Assembly: GCA_014238945.1 (NCBI GenBank)
Contig: JABAAB010000064.1
Coordinates: 167,284 to 231,283 of the forward strand
Length of the DNA: 64,000 bases
Origin: Lysobacterales bacterium
GTDB taxonomy: Bacteria; Pseudomonadota; Gammaproteobacteria; Xanthomonadales; SZUA-36
Direction: 5' to 3'
Part shown: one piece after another, positions 18,332 through 27,628 of the stretch
Layout: every line of letters starts with the position of its first letter
Numbering within the stretch: the first letter of the stretch is position 1
Made by a program: the position numbers and the translations under genes
Notes under the pieces: model-generated
What the model saw: the letters and a program-made list of their open reading frames with translations, nothing else
The model's database searches: none
What the model was told of the DNA's origin: nothing

Positions 18332-19369
18332 ATGGATATTGCTGAGTTGCTGGCCTTTTCGGTCAAGAACAAAGCCTCGGATCTTCATCTGTCGTCCGGT
18401 CTGCCGCCAATGATCCGCGTGGACGGTGACCTGCGTCGTTTGAATGTACCGGCACTGGACAACCAGCAATTAACAGAACTGCTGTACAGCACAATGAATG
18501 ATCACCAGCGTCGTGATTTTGAGGCCAATCTGGAACTTGATTATTCCTATGCCGTTCCGGGACTTGCACGTTTTCGTGTGAATTGCTTCCATCAGGACCG
18601 CGGTGTTGGTGGCGCGTTCAGGACCATTCCAATGGCGGTTTGGACACTGGAAGATATCGGGGCACCTCCATTATTCAAGGAAATCGTTAATGTGCCCAGG
18701 GGCCTGGTGCTGGTTACGGGCCCGACCGGTTCCGGTAAATCCACGACGCTCGCTGCAATGATTGATTACCTGAATACTACTCTGCCCGCACATATATTGA
18801 CCATCGAAGACCCGATTGAATTTGTTCACCAGTCACGCAAAAGCCTGATCAATCAACGTGAAGTTCATCGTGATACACTTGGATTCAACCAGGCACTACG
18901 TTCTGCATTACGCGAAGACCCGGATATTATCCTGGTGGGTGAGTTGCGTGATATTGAAACCATCCGTCTCGCACTTACAGCGGCAGAAACCGGTCACCTG
19001 GTATTTGGGACCCTGCATACAAGCTCCGCACCCAAGACCATCACACGCATCATTGATGTCTTTCCGTCAGGTGAGAAGGCCATGGTGCGATCCATGCTTT
19101 CGGAATCGCTTAGATCGGTAATTGCACAGACGCTTATGAAACGAGTTGGTGGTGGCCGTATCGCCGCACATGAAATCATGCTGGGAACACCTGCGATCAA
19201 GAATCTGATACGAGAAGACAAAGTCGCACAAATGTATTCTTCCATACAGACTGGACAAAACGCCGGTATGAATACGCTTGACCAGCATCTCGAGGAGTTG
19301 GTGGCCAGAGGATTAATCACACGAAATGAAGCGGCCAAGAAGGCTGTGGATCGTAAACTGTTCATGTAG
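18332..19369 (+). CDS. pilT: Type IV pilus retraction ATPase PilT
   Basis: 345-residue hexameric ATPase that powers pilus retraction and twitching motility at the cytoplasmic face of the pilus machine. Walker A GPTGSGKSTT near residue 130, Asp box ILTIEDPIEF, Walker B IILVGELRDIETI, His box ETGHLVFGTLHT, and the retraction-type C-terminal block with the AHEIMLGTPAIKNLIRE motif that distinguishes PilT from PilB. Ribosome site AAGGAG 5-6 nt before the ATG. Followed 27 nt later by pilU. Pilus structural genes are not in the window. Confidence 0.97.
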   Translation: MDIAELLAFSVKNKASDLHLSSGLPPMIRVDGDLRRLNVPALDNQQLTELLYSTMNDHQRRDFEANLELDYSYAVPGLARFRVNCFHQDRGVGGAFRTIPMAVWTLEDIGAPPLFKEIVNVPRGLVLVTGPTGSGKSTTLAAMIDYLNTTLPAHILTIEDPIEFVHQSRKSLINQREVHRDTLGFNQALRSALREDPDIILVGELRDIETIRLALTAAETGHLVFGTLHTSSAPKTITRIIDVFPSGEKAMVRSMLSESLRSVIAQTLMKRVGGGRIAAHEIMLGTPAIKNLIREDKVAQMYSSIQTGQNAGMNTLDQHLEELVARGLITRNEAAKKAVDRKLFM

Positions 19370-19396
19370 GGAAGCAACATTGTTGGAGACGCTCAA

Positions 19397-20518
19397 ATGA
19401 CTGCTATTAATGACTGGTTACTGCAACTTCACGCAGAGAAGGGGTCCGATCTATTCGTTACTGCAGCCGCACCGCCTTGTTTGAAAGTCAACGGAAAAAT
19501 TCAGCCGATTTCAACCGAGGTGCTGTTACCGGAAGAAGCAACAGAAATTGTGCACAGCACCATGACGGACAAACAGCGCAAAGAATTTGATGAAACCCTG
19601 GAGTGTCAGTATGCGCTTGCCCTGGGTGAAGAAGTACGCTTTCGAATCAGTGCGTTCTATCAGCAGGGTCTTATCGGTATGGTTTGCCGGCGTATTGAAA
19701 CCACGATACCAACTTTTGAGAACCTGGGTCTGCCGGAGCTATTGACGGAACTTTCACTGGCGAAACGAGGTATTGTGCTGTTTGTAGGGGCTACCGGCAG
19801 CGGCAAGTCCACCTCTTTGGCAGCGATGATTGGCTATCGAAACAGACGGATGAGTGGACATATTATTTCAATCGAAGACCCGATCGAATACGTCCATTTC
19901 CATGGAAAAAGCCTGGTGACCCAACGCGAGGTCGGTATCGATACCGAGTCGTTTGAGGTTGCACTCAGGAATACCCTGCGGCAGGCACCTGATGTGATCA
20001 TGATCGGTGAGATCAGAACACTTGAAACCATGCAACACGCGATTACCTTTTCAGAAACGGGTCACCTGGTCCTGTGTACATTACATGCCAATAATGCAAA
20101 CCAGGCGCTGGACCGCATCCTGCATTTTTTTCCGGAAGACGCGAAAGACCGTGTGTTGCTCGACTTGTCATTTAATATGAAGGCCATTATTGCGCAGCAG
20201 TTAATCCCCTCTGCCGATCAGACCCGCAGATGGGCTGCGGTGGAACTACTGCTTGCAACACCCTTGGTTCAGGAGAAGATTCGTAACGGAGAAGTTGCCG
20301 AACTGAAAAATATCATGAAGGATTCCAGCCATCACGGTATGGTGACTTTCGATCAATGTCTGTTCGGAATGTTCAAGGAAGGAAAGATTACCTACGATGA
20401 TGCCATCCGGCACGCGGATTCCGCCAACGAGGTTCGGCTTGCTGTGAAAATGTCCGAAGGCGGTGATGCCGAGAGCCTGGCAAAGAATCTTGAAGACGTT
20501 GAAATCCTGGAAATTTAG
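19397..20518 (+). CDS. pilU: PilT-dependent retraction ATPase PilU
   Basis: 373-residue paralogue of PilT that boosts retraction force together with PilT. Walker A GATGSGKSTS near residue 135, Asp box IISIEDPIEYVHFHGKS, Walker B VIMIGEIRTLETM and His box ETGHLVLCTLHANN. The E-rich C-terminal tail after the ATPase core is typical of PilU. The pilT-pilU arrangement is standard. A 200-nt 3' region ends in a terminator at 20720-20761. Confidence 0.96.
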   Translation: MTAINDWLLQLHAEKGSDLFVTAAAPPCLKVNGKIQPISTEVLLPEEATEIVHSTMTDKQRKEFDETLECQYALALGEEVRFRISAFYQQGLIGMVCRRIETTIPTFENLGLPELLTELSLAKRGIVLFVGATGSGKSTSLAAMIGYRNRRMSGHIISIEDPIEYVHFHGKSLVTQREVGIDTESFEVALRNTLRQAPDVIMIGEIRTLETMQHAITFSETGHLVLCTLHANNANQALDRILHFFPEDAKDRVLLDLSFNMKAIIAQQLIPSADQTRRWAAVELLLATPLVQEKIRNGEVAELKNIMKDSSHHGMVTFDQCLFGMFKEGKITYDDAIRHADSANEVRLAVKMSEGGDAESLAKNLEDVEILEI

Positions 20519-20719
20519 TGGTGTGTCAACTGACGTTGTTGCGCACCCCGGTTAGGTGAACTGACCTCGGAATGTTCGTTTAACACAATATTCTACCCTG
20601 GTTAACAAAAATTTAATGCTCATAGGCATACACTGAGCGTACTTTGAATGTCAGGTGAAATCGACCTGTGTTTCAAAAACAGCAGTTCCTGTTGTGATTA
20701 CGGTTAATAGGGCGTTTAG

Positions 20720-20761
20720 GGCCCAGACTAGGTGGTATCATCTGTCTGGGCCTTTTCTTTT
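20720..20761 (+). terminator. Strong Rho-independent terminator between pilU and the response regulator
   Basis: GGCCCAGAC (20720-20728) pairs perfectly with GTCTGGGCC (20744-20752), followed by TTTTCTTTT. It ends either the pilTU transcript or a separate short RNA from 20519-20719, a stretch with no ORF but with small inverted repeats (for example CAGGT/ACCTG near 20653-20670). The response-regulator start must lie downstream of it. Confidence 0.85.
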
Positions 20762-20806
20762 CAATCAGGATCTCAAATAGACCCAACTGAGACGAAGGCG
20801 GCAAAT

Positions 20807-21493
20807 GTGCGTATTTTGATTATCGAAGACAACCCGGATATCGCTGCTAATATTGGTGATTATCTGGATGAGAAAGGTCATACCGTCGATTTTGCAGGCG
20901 ATGGTATTACCGGCCTGCATCTGGCTATCGTAAATGAATTTGATGCCATAGTACTTGATCTTGCACTGCCGGGAATGGATGGTTTGGAGGTGTGTAAAAA
21001 GCTGCGACAGGAGGCGGGTAAAGACACACCCGTGTTGATGTTGACAGCCCGGGATCGTCTGGAGGATAAACTCGCCGGATTTGAAACCGGGGCAGATGAT
21101 TACCTGGTTAAGCCATTTGAATTGCAGGAGGTGGAAGTCAGGTTGGAAGTTCTGGCCTCACGTGGCTTGCGCAGAGCCAGCAAGGAGATGCAGATTGGTG
21201 ACCTGGTTTTTAATATAGATGCACTGATCGTTTCCCGTGGCGGGCTTGAGATCGAACTGAACCCCATTGGATTGAAATTACTACGATGTCTGATGGAGGC
21301 CTCTCCCAACGTGGTAACACGCACCGAGTTGGAAAAACAGGTATGGGGTGAAGAAATGCCTGACAGTGACAGTCTGCGGGTACATATTCACTCTCTGCGC
21401 TCGGCCATTGACAAGCCGTTTGGAAGCAAGATGATTCAGACCCGTCACGGTATTGGTTATCGTCTGCTGGAGTCAAATGCAGTACAGACGTAG
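20807..21493 (+). CDS. OmpR/PhoB-family response regulator
   Basis: About 228 residues from the GTG at 20807 (VRILIIEDNPDIAANIG). A receiver domain carries the phospho-Asp in IVLDLALPGMDG, the conserved Thr in LMLTARD and the Lys in DYLVKPF. A winged-helix domain of the trans_reg_C type ends in DSLRVHIHSLRSAIDKPFG and IQTRHGIGYRL. An upstream GTG at 20732 lies within the terminator loop and is rejected. It overlaps the downstream kinase by 17 nt, so the two form a two-component system. Input signal and regulon unknown; pilTU or the envelope genes nearby are possible targets by location only. Confidence 0.93.
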   Translation: MRILIIEDNPDIAANIGDYLDEKGHTVDFAGDGITGLHLAIVNEFDAIVLDLALPGMDGLEVCKKLRQEAGKDTPVLMLTARDRLEDKLAGFETGADDYLVKPFELQEVEVRLEVLASRGLRRASKEMQIGDLVFNIDALIVSRGGLEIELNPIGLKLLRCLMEASPNVVTRTELEKQVWGEEMPDSDSLRVHIHSLRSAIDKPFGSKMIQTRHGIGYRLLESNAVQT

Positions 21494-22748
21494 GCTTCGT
21501 AGCCGCATTATATTTTCATTTTTACTTTTTGGAACACTACTCAGTGGCCTGTTTGCAATCAGCACACTTTTTTTGCAAGGCTATCTTGAAAACCAGCTTA
21601 TAGGAACAACGCTTAAACAGGAGCTTGATGATTACCTGGTTCAGTTACGCGCTGACCCTACTCTTGTAGAACCGTTTCATACCCGGATCCAGGGATATAT
21701 CACTCGCCCTGGTGATCCCAACCAAAGCGTTTCAGCACAGATTAGAAATCTTGACACGGGTGTTCATGAGGTTGAAACGGCACAGGGTTTTTTCAAGGCC
21801 GCGGTGCGTAAAGATAGTGATCTATGGGCATTCCTGATTTACGATATCAGCGAGAACCAACGTCTTACAAACCAGTTGGTTTGGTCTCTTGCGTTGGTGG
21901 TGCTGGCTTTCTCATTGCTGTCACTGGCGTTGGGTCTATGGTCATCATCGAGGGTAATGAAACCGGTTACTGACCTGGCTGAACGTCTCGGAATGCTTGG
22001 TGAGGAAACCCCGTCGCCGGGTCTGTCCCATTTTTTTCCGGATGATGAAGTCGGACAGTTGGCCGCAGCACTCGATTCCTATGCCGAGAGATTACACCAT
22101 CTGGTAGAAAGAGACCGGGAATTTAATGCGGATGTCAGTCACGAGCTCAGGACGCCATTGGCCGTTATTTCCGGTGCCACAGAATTGTTGCTGGCGCAGC
22201 AGGATCTGCCTGAGAAAACCAGAACCCGGGTATTGAGAATTGCACGCGCAGCCAGGCAGTCAACGGACATTACCACCGCGTTGTTGCACCTGGTCAGGGC
22301 TGAACGTGGGACCAATGAGGACAGCAGGGCACAGAATATTTGCGAGATTGTCGAGAAGTTGGTACATCTGCATGAACCTTTGCTTGATAACAAGTCACTC
22401 AACCTCAGGGTAACAGAGGAAGACAGGGTCAGTGTGATTGCTCCCGAATCTGTCATTGCAGTAACTGTGGGGAATCTCTTGAGTAATGCGATTCGTTACA
22501 CGGCGATTGGTGAGATAGTGTGTACCATCGGCAATGGACGCGTGGTCGTGGAAGATACAGGACCGGGAATACCAGAGAATGAGCTTACTCATGTCATGGA
22601 CCGGCACTATCGCGGTGAAGGCGTTTCCGGCAAGGGCTCAGGGCTCGGCCTGGCCATCGTCAAGCGGCTGTGTGAGCTGTATGGCTGGACGATGAATTTC
22701 AAGAACCGTAAAAGTGGTGGTCTGCGCGCAGAGCTTAAGTTTTACTGA
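21477..22748 (+). CDS. Two-component sensor histidine kinase
   Basis: About 423 residues from the ATG at 21477. A basic N-terminus (MQYRRRLRSR), a first membrane helix (about 10-32), a periplasmic sensor of about 90 residues, a second helix (about 135-160), a HAMP-like linker, a HisKA domain with the phospho-acceptor His in VSHELRTPLA near residue 222, and a HATPase domain with N box GNLLSNAIRYT, G1 EDTGPGIPENE and G2 GKGSGLGLAIVKRL. It phosphorylates the regulator encoded just upstream. No PAS domain is seen in the periplasmic part, and the ligand is unknown. Confidence 0.93.
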   Translation: MQYRRRLRSRIIFSFLLFGTLLSGLFAISTLFLQGYLENQLIGTTLKQELDDYLVQLRADPTLVEPFHTRIQGYITRPGDPNQSVSAQIRNLDTGVHEVETAQGFFKAAVRKDSDLWAFLIYDISENQRLTNQLVWSLALVVLAFSLLSLALGLWSSSRVMKPVTDLAERLGMLGEETPSPGLSHFFPDDEVGQLAAALDSYAERLHHLVERDREFNADVSHELRTPLAVISGATELLLAQQDLPEKTRTRVLRIARAARQSTDITTALLHLVRAERGTNEDSRAQNICEIVEKLVHLHEPLLDNKSLNLRVTEEDRVSVIAPESVIAVTVGNLLSNAIRYTAIGEIVCTIGNGRVVVEDTGPGIPENELTHVMDRHYRGEGVSGKGSGLGLAIVKRLCELYGWTMNFKNRKSGGLRAELKFY

Positions 22749-22796
22749 CATTTTCGGAAACTCATTCTGCAGACCCTGGTTTTCGCAATCCAGATA

Positions 22797-22824
22797 TTGC
22801 ACGCGACCGTTCTAACGGTATCAT
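22797..22824 (+). promoter_or_regulatory. Candidate promoter of the zinc-ribbon membrane protein
   Basis: TTGCAC (22797-22802), 16-bp spacer, TATCAT (22819-22824, 5/6). The spacer includes the small palindrome ACCGT-TCTA-ACGGT. Confidence 0.3.
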
Positions 22825-22855
22825 TATGTAAGCTTAAATCCGGGAGTTTAGAATC

Positions 22856-23197
22856 ATGGCGATCATTGCCTGTCCTGACTGTGATAACAAGATATCAAGC
22901 CAGACCATGTTGTGCCCACATTGCGGGTTTCAGCGTGGTGAAGCCAGCGAGGAGGAGTTGATAGAATTTCGCCGTCGCAAACTAAGAGATCAGGTGTATC
23001 ACATGAAGATGTCCAGTTATGCTGTGCTCACTCTGTTCCTGGTGGCGTTTGGCTGGTACTGGATAGACACGGAAGGATTTCTAAACCGGTCTTCAATGGG
23101 CCCATTTGTACTGCTGGGGATCGCAGCGGTGGCCTATATGATTATCCGCGCGTACCTGTACAAATACAAATCTGCATTGAGAAAACTCAATAAATAA
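22856..23197 (+). CDS. Small zinc-ribbon membrane protein
   Basis: 113 residues. The N-terminal zinc ribbon has two CxxC knuckles (CPDC and CPHC) within the first 24 residues, then a short charged linker (EEELIEFRRRKLRD) and two membrane helices (about 54-71 and 83-101), ending with a basic tail. GGGAG sits 9 nt before the ATG. A single gene with its own likely promoter. The topology suggests a cytosolic metal or nucleic-acid/protein-contacting head anchored in the inner membrane. Function unknown. Confidence 0.7.
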   Translation: MAIIACPDCDNKISSQTMLCPHCGFQRGEASEEELIEFRRRKLRDQVYHMKMSSYAVLTLFLVAFGWYWIDTEGFLNRSSMGPFVLLGIAAVAYMIIRAYLYKYKSALRKLNK

Positions 23198-23204
23198 CAG
23201 AAAC

Positions 23205-23717
23205 TTACTGAATGCGTTTTACTCTGATCGTCTTGTTATATCCTTCCATGGACAGTCGCCAGGCACCCATCATGGATTTCTTGATGGTGACCTCAGGATT
23301 ATTGATGGCCTTTATATTGAATGTGTCGCTTTCAACCTGCTTCCATATCATGCCATTTTCCAAAGTGAACAAGTTATCATTGCCGCTCCAGCCTTCAAAC
23401 GTACCTACGATGTTGCTGCGGATGATATCGCTGTAGGCATCGTCACTTGGTCGGGTTTCAAATCCACGCAGATCCTCAGTGGAGGCGTAATTGCCGGTAC
23501 TGCCCGCTGGACGGGGTTTGGCATTATCAAGTGTTGCGACAGAATGACTGCGCACCCATTCATTGAGTGCCTCCAACTCTTGATCCGTAAGTTTGTCGAG
23601 TCCGGTTTCCATAAATTCCTTACCTGACATTCGTTCCTCCAGAGTGGAGAAACTATCTGCTGCATTGGCAATAGGTTGCATTGACAGTAACAGAAGGAAA
23701 AACAAAGACTTTTTCAT
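23205..23717 (-). CDS. Exported conserved hypothetical protein
   Basis: About 170 residues from the ATG at 23717. Clear signal peptide (MKKSLFFLLLLSMQPIANA|ADS). A helical first half (KEFMETGLDKLTDQELEALNEWV) and a beta-rich second half with VGTFEGWSGNDNLFTLENGMIWKQVE and a final basic strand. The second half resembles small secreted proteins common in Xanthomonadales-like genomes; I do not know a function. Periplasmic. A longer start at 23771 lacks a signal peptide and is rejected. It converges with the zinc-ribbon gene, with 7 nt between the stops. Confidence 0.7.
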   Translation of the reverse strand: MKKSLFFLLLLSMQPIANAADSFSTLEERMSGKEFMETGLDKLTDQELEALNEWVRSHSVATLDNAKPRPAGSTGNYASTEDLRGFETRPSDDAYSDIIRSNIVGTFEGWSGNDNLFTLENGMIWKQVESDTFNIKAINNPEVTIKKSMMGAWRLSMEGYNKTIRVKRIQ

Positions 23718-23813
23718 AGGGACAGTCCGAAATTTGGTTGGCTGGAAAATTAAAGGGCGCAAGTCTACCATGTATCGCTGCCACTGTATCAGCTGAGTCT
23801 GGGATTTGGTTCC

Positions 23814-24980
23814 TTAGAGGTCTTGCTGATAACGCACGTAGGGAATGCGTCCGTAGACCGATTCAAACGGGTCTTGGAGACCGGAATCAGTGTTGGTGCT
23901 GTCTTCCATTCCTGCATTCAAAACATTTGTCGTTCCCACGCTGAGATTCGCGTTCCATGGTGCACGCCAGGTGAAATGGACGTCAAAGGTGGTTTCCGCT
24001 TCCAGAGGATCGCGGTTGAGAAACTGGACCTGTTCACGGTAGAAACCCTGGATGCCACCACTGAAGTTGCCCTTGCTCCAGTCAAGGCTTACCCGGGCGC
24101 TGTCAAAGGGATTGGCAATTTTCCAGTTTTGAAGCCCAGGCGTATAAGACGAGGAAGTCTCGTAGTTGGCATCAAGAACACGGGTTAGTTGGAGTCCGAG
24201 CCTGACATCGCCTGCGCTGTCCATTGCAAGACCGACCTGAAACTCCATGTCCAGACCGGACGTTTCACCTTTCAGATAGCTGAGCTGCGAGTTGGAACCA
24301 ACGTTTTGAAGCAAGGGGTCACCATGTGATGGTGATAACAATCCTGCACCCAATTCCGGATTGGCCGGAGGCACAGCCTGGCTGACAGCGGACTGACCCG
24401 ACCCTGATTCATTTTGAAAAATGCTGAGGGCGGTACTCAGATTCTTGTTACCGTAGCGCAGACCCAATGCTACCTGGTCCTGTTGCAGCACATTGGCCTG
24501 GTTAATGAAATAGCAGTCAGACGCGCGGTAAGAGCCTTGGTCGAGCACACCGTTTTGACAATGGATACTGCCCAATGGCTGGAATGATGCCTGGTTCTTA
24601 CCTGCCCCCAGACTTGTGGTGATGTCGAGGTTGTTGCTCACGCGCAGACTGAGAGAACTGTCAAGTAACACTGATCCAATTCCTGCTGACGTCGTTTGCA
24701 GTTCACTGTTTATGTTCAGGGTCAGTGGTTCTGCCAACTGGAGTTCCAGTTTGCGTGTCTCGGAACCACCCAGGTCAAACGCGAATTCTGTGGTGGGTTG
24801 CTCGAGCAGCGGGAATATTGCCAATGAAGACATATCGCCTTCATGCTGCACGTTGATCGTTGACTGAGAGTCTATACCAACGTCCTCTTCTGCCATGGAA
24901 ACCACGGGCAAAAGACACACAACCAGAATGGCCAGCAGACCACAATGTTTTCTGATTGTAATGTGTACCGGTTGCTTCAC
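23814..24980 (-). CDS. Plug-less outer-membrane barrel resembling the C-terminus of a TonB receptor
   Basis: 388 residues with a signal peptide (cleavage after VSMA near residue 30). No plug domain is visible. The C-terminal part resembles the last strands of TonB receptors: WNANLSVGTTNVLN matches the WNAEVTLGARNVFD block of the receptor at 5.5-8.3 kb, and the ends YGRIPYVRYQQDL and QGRITYLRYKQNF align. A two-Cys loop (CQNGVLDQGSYRASDC) lies near the middle. It is probably an outer-membrane beta barrel of 12-16 strands. It could be a remodelled receptor remnant or a porin-like protein; the intact signal peptide and long open frame argue against a simple pseudogene. Confidence 0.65.
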   Translation of the reverse strand: MKQPVHITIRKHCGLLAILVVCLLPVVSMAEEDVGIDSQSTINVQHEGDMSSLAIFPLLEQPTTEFAFDLGGSETRKLELQLAEPLTLNINSELQTTSAGIGSVLLDSSLSLRVSNNLDITTSLGAGKNQASFQPLGSIHCQNGVLDQGSYRASDCYFINQANVLQQDQVALGLRYGNKNLSTALSIFQNESGSGQSAVSQAVPPANPELGAGLLSPSHGDPLLQNVGSNSQLSYLKGETSGLDMEFQVGLAMDSAGDVRLGLQLTRVLDANYETSSSYTPGLQNWKIANPFDSARVSLDWSKGNFSGGIQGFYREQVQFLNRDPLEAETTFDVHFTWRAPWNANLSVGTTNVLNAGMEDSTNTDSGLQDPFESVYGRIPYVRYQQDL

Positions 24981-25143
24981 TTCATCCTCACCAGGCGTAC
25001 TGCGCGTAAACAGACTCTTCTTAGAGTCCTCTCAGACGCGAAAGTTCTCCCTCCTAGCATAGCAAATATTGAAATATTCTGCTGGTCTCATTTGCCCGTT
25101 TTGCCTGATATACTGCCGCTTTCACCGCTTTTGAGCAGATATC

Positions 25144-25695
25144 ATGGTACGTTTGAAAACACCGGTTTGTGATTTTGGTAAAAAGGCTGTTGATTTTGAA
25201 CTACCCGGGGTAGACAAGCAGCAATGGACCCTTGAAAAATGCCGCGGTGAGCGTGGTTTGCTGGTGATGTTTATCAGTAATCACTGTCCCTATGTTCAGG
25301 CGATTCGTGAAAAACTCGTCAGGGACTCGAGGGAACTGAAGCAGTTCGGTGTGAACAGTGTAGCCATCATGCCAAATGACGCGGTGGCCTACCCTGAAGA
25401 TTCCTTCGATAATATGGTGATAGTTTCCAGGGATTTTGGGTTTCCCTTTCCTTATTTAAAAGATACTTCCCAGCAGATTGCCAGGGATTACGGGGCCGTG
25501 TGTACACCGGATTTTTTTGGCTATAACAGGTCCATGCAATTGCAGTACCGGGGACGGCTTGATGCTGCGGGGGCCAACCCCGGGGTGGGTGACCAGCCGC
25601 GTGAGTTGTTCAAAGCCATGACACAGGTCGCAGAAACGGGAGAGGGCCCCGAAATCCAGGTTCCTTCAATGGGATGTTCGATCAAATGGGTTTAG
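25144..25695 (+). CDS. Thioredoxin-fold (AhpC/TSA-like) protein
   Basis: 183 residues, cytosolic, with no signal peptide. It belongs to the thioredoxin-family group with a single active-site Cys in FISNHCPYVQAI (about 52) rather than CxxC, the conserved DTSQQIARDYGAVCTPDFF cis-Pro region, and a C-terminal PSMGCSIKW tag typical of this group. A thiol peroxidase or redox role is likely but not specified by the sequence. Single gene; weak ribosome site before ATG 25144. Confidence 0.85.
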   Translation: MVRLKTPVCDFGKKAVDFELPGVDKQQWTLEKCRGERGLLVMFISNHCPYVQAIREKLVRDSRELKQFGVNSVAIMPNDAVAYPEDSFDNMVIVSRDFGFPFPYLKDTSQQIARDYGAVCTPDFFGYNRSMQLQYRGRLDAAGANPGVGDQPRELFKAMTQVAETGEGPEIQVPSMGCSIKWV

Positions 25696-25823
25696 ACTAC
25701 AAAGCCTCTTGACCTGCCGTTGCATTCATTACCCTGATCCGCCGTTAAAGAACGCGCCTAATCTGTTTCCAGACAGTTTACTGATGTAGACTATGCCATT
25801 GCGTCGAGGAGAGAGGCCTGTGG

Positions 25824-25850
25824 GTCCGGTATGTATTGGGACATGCCGAC
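25824..25850 (+). promoter_or_regulatory. Stem-loop in the leader of the amino acid symporter
   Basis: GTC-C-GGTATGT (25824-25834, one bulged C) pairs with ACATGCCGAC (25841-25850, one G-U) around ATTGGG. It lies about 100 nt before the start codon, with no T-tract. Possibly a leader structure or an operator. The 256-bp gap 25696-25951 shows nothing else; I could not match it to the glycine riboswitch. Confidence 0.35.
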
Positions 25851-25951
25851 AAAAACTCATGTTGTTACCGCGTTGGTAATCAGCTTGTACAGGTCGCAGA
25901 ATTTGCGGTTACGGTAATGCCCTGGTCCACCCATTCAAACGGAGAATATTA

Positions 25952-27478
25952 ATGTCAAAACTAAGAGTGGGTATCACCACGATCATCGCCATGCTCTTCA
26001 GTATCTCCGCATCTGCTCAGACTGGTATTGATGAGAAAATAAACTTATTTATCAAGCCTTATGCAGATGCAGTTGCCGGTGCGGTATTTACATCATTTTC
26101 CGTTGCTGGAGTGGATATACCCATTGTGCTGGTTTGGTTAATTGTGGCCGCAACAATATTCACGTTGTACTTCAATTTCATCAACCTGAGGGCATTCAAA
26201 CATGGCTTTGAACTGGTGCGTGGTGATTACAATGATCCAAATGCAGTCGGAGAGGTAACCCATTTTCAGGCTCTGGCGACTGCCTTGTCAGGCACGGTGG
26301 GTTTGGGAAACATCGCCGGTGTTGCCATAGCGGTTTCGCTGGGTGGTCCCGGTGCGACCTTCTGGATGATCCTGGCCGGTTTTCTCGGCATGTCTTCCAA
26401 GTTTACTGAATGTACTTTGGGTGTGAAGTATCGCAACGAGTATCCCGACGGGACCGTTTCTGGTGGCCCGATGTACTACCTGACCAAGGGTCTGGCTGAA
26501 CGGGGGCCAGGATTTGCCAAACTTGGAAAGGTTCTGGCGGTTCTGTTTGCCATCTTCTGTGTTGGCGGGGCATTTGGTGGTGGCAACATGTTCCAGGCCA
26601 ATCAGAGTTTCTCCCAACTGGTAAACGTTACTGGTGGGGAAAGCAGCTGGCTGGCGGATAAAGGCTGGTTATTCGGCCTGGTGGTGGCCTTCCTGGTAGG
26701 AATGGTCATCATTGGTGGAATCAAGGGTATCGCCAGGGTGACATCAAAAATAGTGCCGTTTATGGCGGTCACCTATGTAGTTGCGGGTTTGGCGATTATT
26801 CTGATGCACCTGCCCATGGTGCCCTCAGCATTCGAAGCAATCATAGCGGGCGCGTTCACTGCCGAGGGTATTTCGGGAGGTGTGATCGGTGTGCTTTTCC
26901 AGGGGTTTAAACGTGCGGCGTTTTCAAACGAGGCTGGAGTTGGTTCTGCAGCGATCGCCCATTCAGCGGTAAAAACCAGTCGACCGATTACGGAAGGATT
27001 CGTAGCGTTATACGAGCCTTTCATTGATACCATCGTGGTTTGTACCATTACTGCACTGGTCATCATCATTACTGGATCCTGGGATCCATCAGTTGATCCC
27101 AGCGCTGGCGTGCAACTAACCTCGAACGCTTTTGAGAAGGCTTTTACATGGTTTCCATGGGTGCTGACGGTCGCGGTAATTCTGTTCGCTATTTCAACCA
27201 TGATCTCGTGGTCTTATTACGGCTTGAAAGCCTGGACCTTCCTGTTTGGTGAGAGCAAACTGACCGACACAACATTCAAATTGTTATTCCTGTTTTTCGT
27301 GGTGGTTGGTTCCTCCATGCAACTGGGTTCCGTGATTGATTTTTCAGATGCAATGATATTTGCAATGGCATTTCCCAACCTGTTGGGGTGCTATTTCCTG
27401 TTACCGGTTGTGAAGAAGGAACTGAACGAGTACTGGGATGATTACAAGGAAGGGCGTCTGGTTAAAACGGGACAATGA
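25952..27478 (+). CDS. Amino acid carrier protein, AGCS family (alanine/glycine:Na+ symporter)
   Basis: 508 residues with about ten membrane helices; imports alanine, glycine or related amino acids with Na+. Signatures: [34 protein letters not shown], and [24 protein letters not shown], all diagnostic for AGCS. The N-terminus is longer than in many members, with a leader-like hydrophobic segment to SASA, possibly a cleaved signal or an extra helix. Good GGAG ribosome site. A weak hairpin (27496-27515, GCCAACA/TGTTGGC) follows the stop. Confidence 0.94.
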   Translation: MSKLRVGITTIIAMLFSISASAQTGIDEKINLFIKPYADAVAGAVFTSFSVAGVDIPIVLVWLIVAATIFTLYFNFINLRAFKHGFELVRGDYNDPNAVGEVTHFQALATALSGTVGLGNIAGVAIAVSLGGPGATFWMILAGFLGMSSKFTECTLGVKYRNEYPDGTVSGGPMYYLTKGLAERGPGFAKLGKVLAVLFAIFCVGGAFGGGNMFQANQSFSQLVNVTGGESSWLADKGWLFGLVVAFLVGMVIIGGIKGIARVTSKIVPFMAVTYVVAGLAIILMHLPMVPSAFEAIIAGAFTAEGISGGVIGVLFQGFKRAAFSNEAGVGSAAIAHSAVKTSRPITEGFVALYEPFIDTIVVCTITALVIIITGSWDPSVDPSAGVQLTSNAFEKAFTWFPWVLTVAVILFAISTMISWSYYGLKAWTFLFGESKLTDTTFKLLFLFFVVVGSSMQLGSVIDFSDAMIFAMAFPNLLGCYFLLPVVKKELNEYWDDYKEGRLVKTGQ

Positions 27479-27628
27479 GAAAATTGGAGAAAAGTGCCAA
27501 CATTTGCTTGTTGGCTCTTGCTAAAACACCTCCTCATCAGCGAGAATCAGGTCTGAATTTCTTTACCGGTCACCTGAAGTGATTCAGACGGCTCGGCGAC
27601 TTAAATAACTCAGAATCAGGAAATCCCG

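Noticed and set aside
20732..20806. Longer N-terminus for the response regulator (GTG 20732)
   Set aside because: That start sits inside the loop of a strong terminator, and the extra 25 residues match no receiver domain. GTG 20807 gives a normal start.
23814..24980. Pseudogene of a TonB receptor
   Set aside because: It has an intact signal peptide, a long open frame and a complete terminal strand. A remodelled functional protein is more likely than a decaying one.
25696..25951. Glycine riboswitch before the AGCS symporter
   Set aside because: The conserved aptamer core pieces (GCCGAAGG-like and TCAGGCAAAAGGA-like) are not found; only an unrelated stem-loop is.
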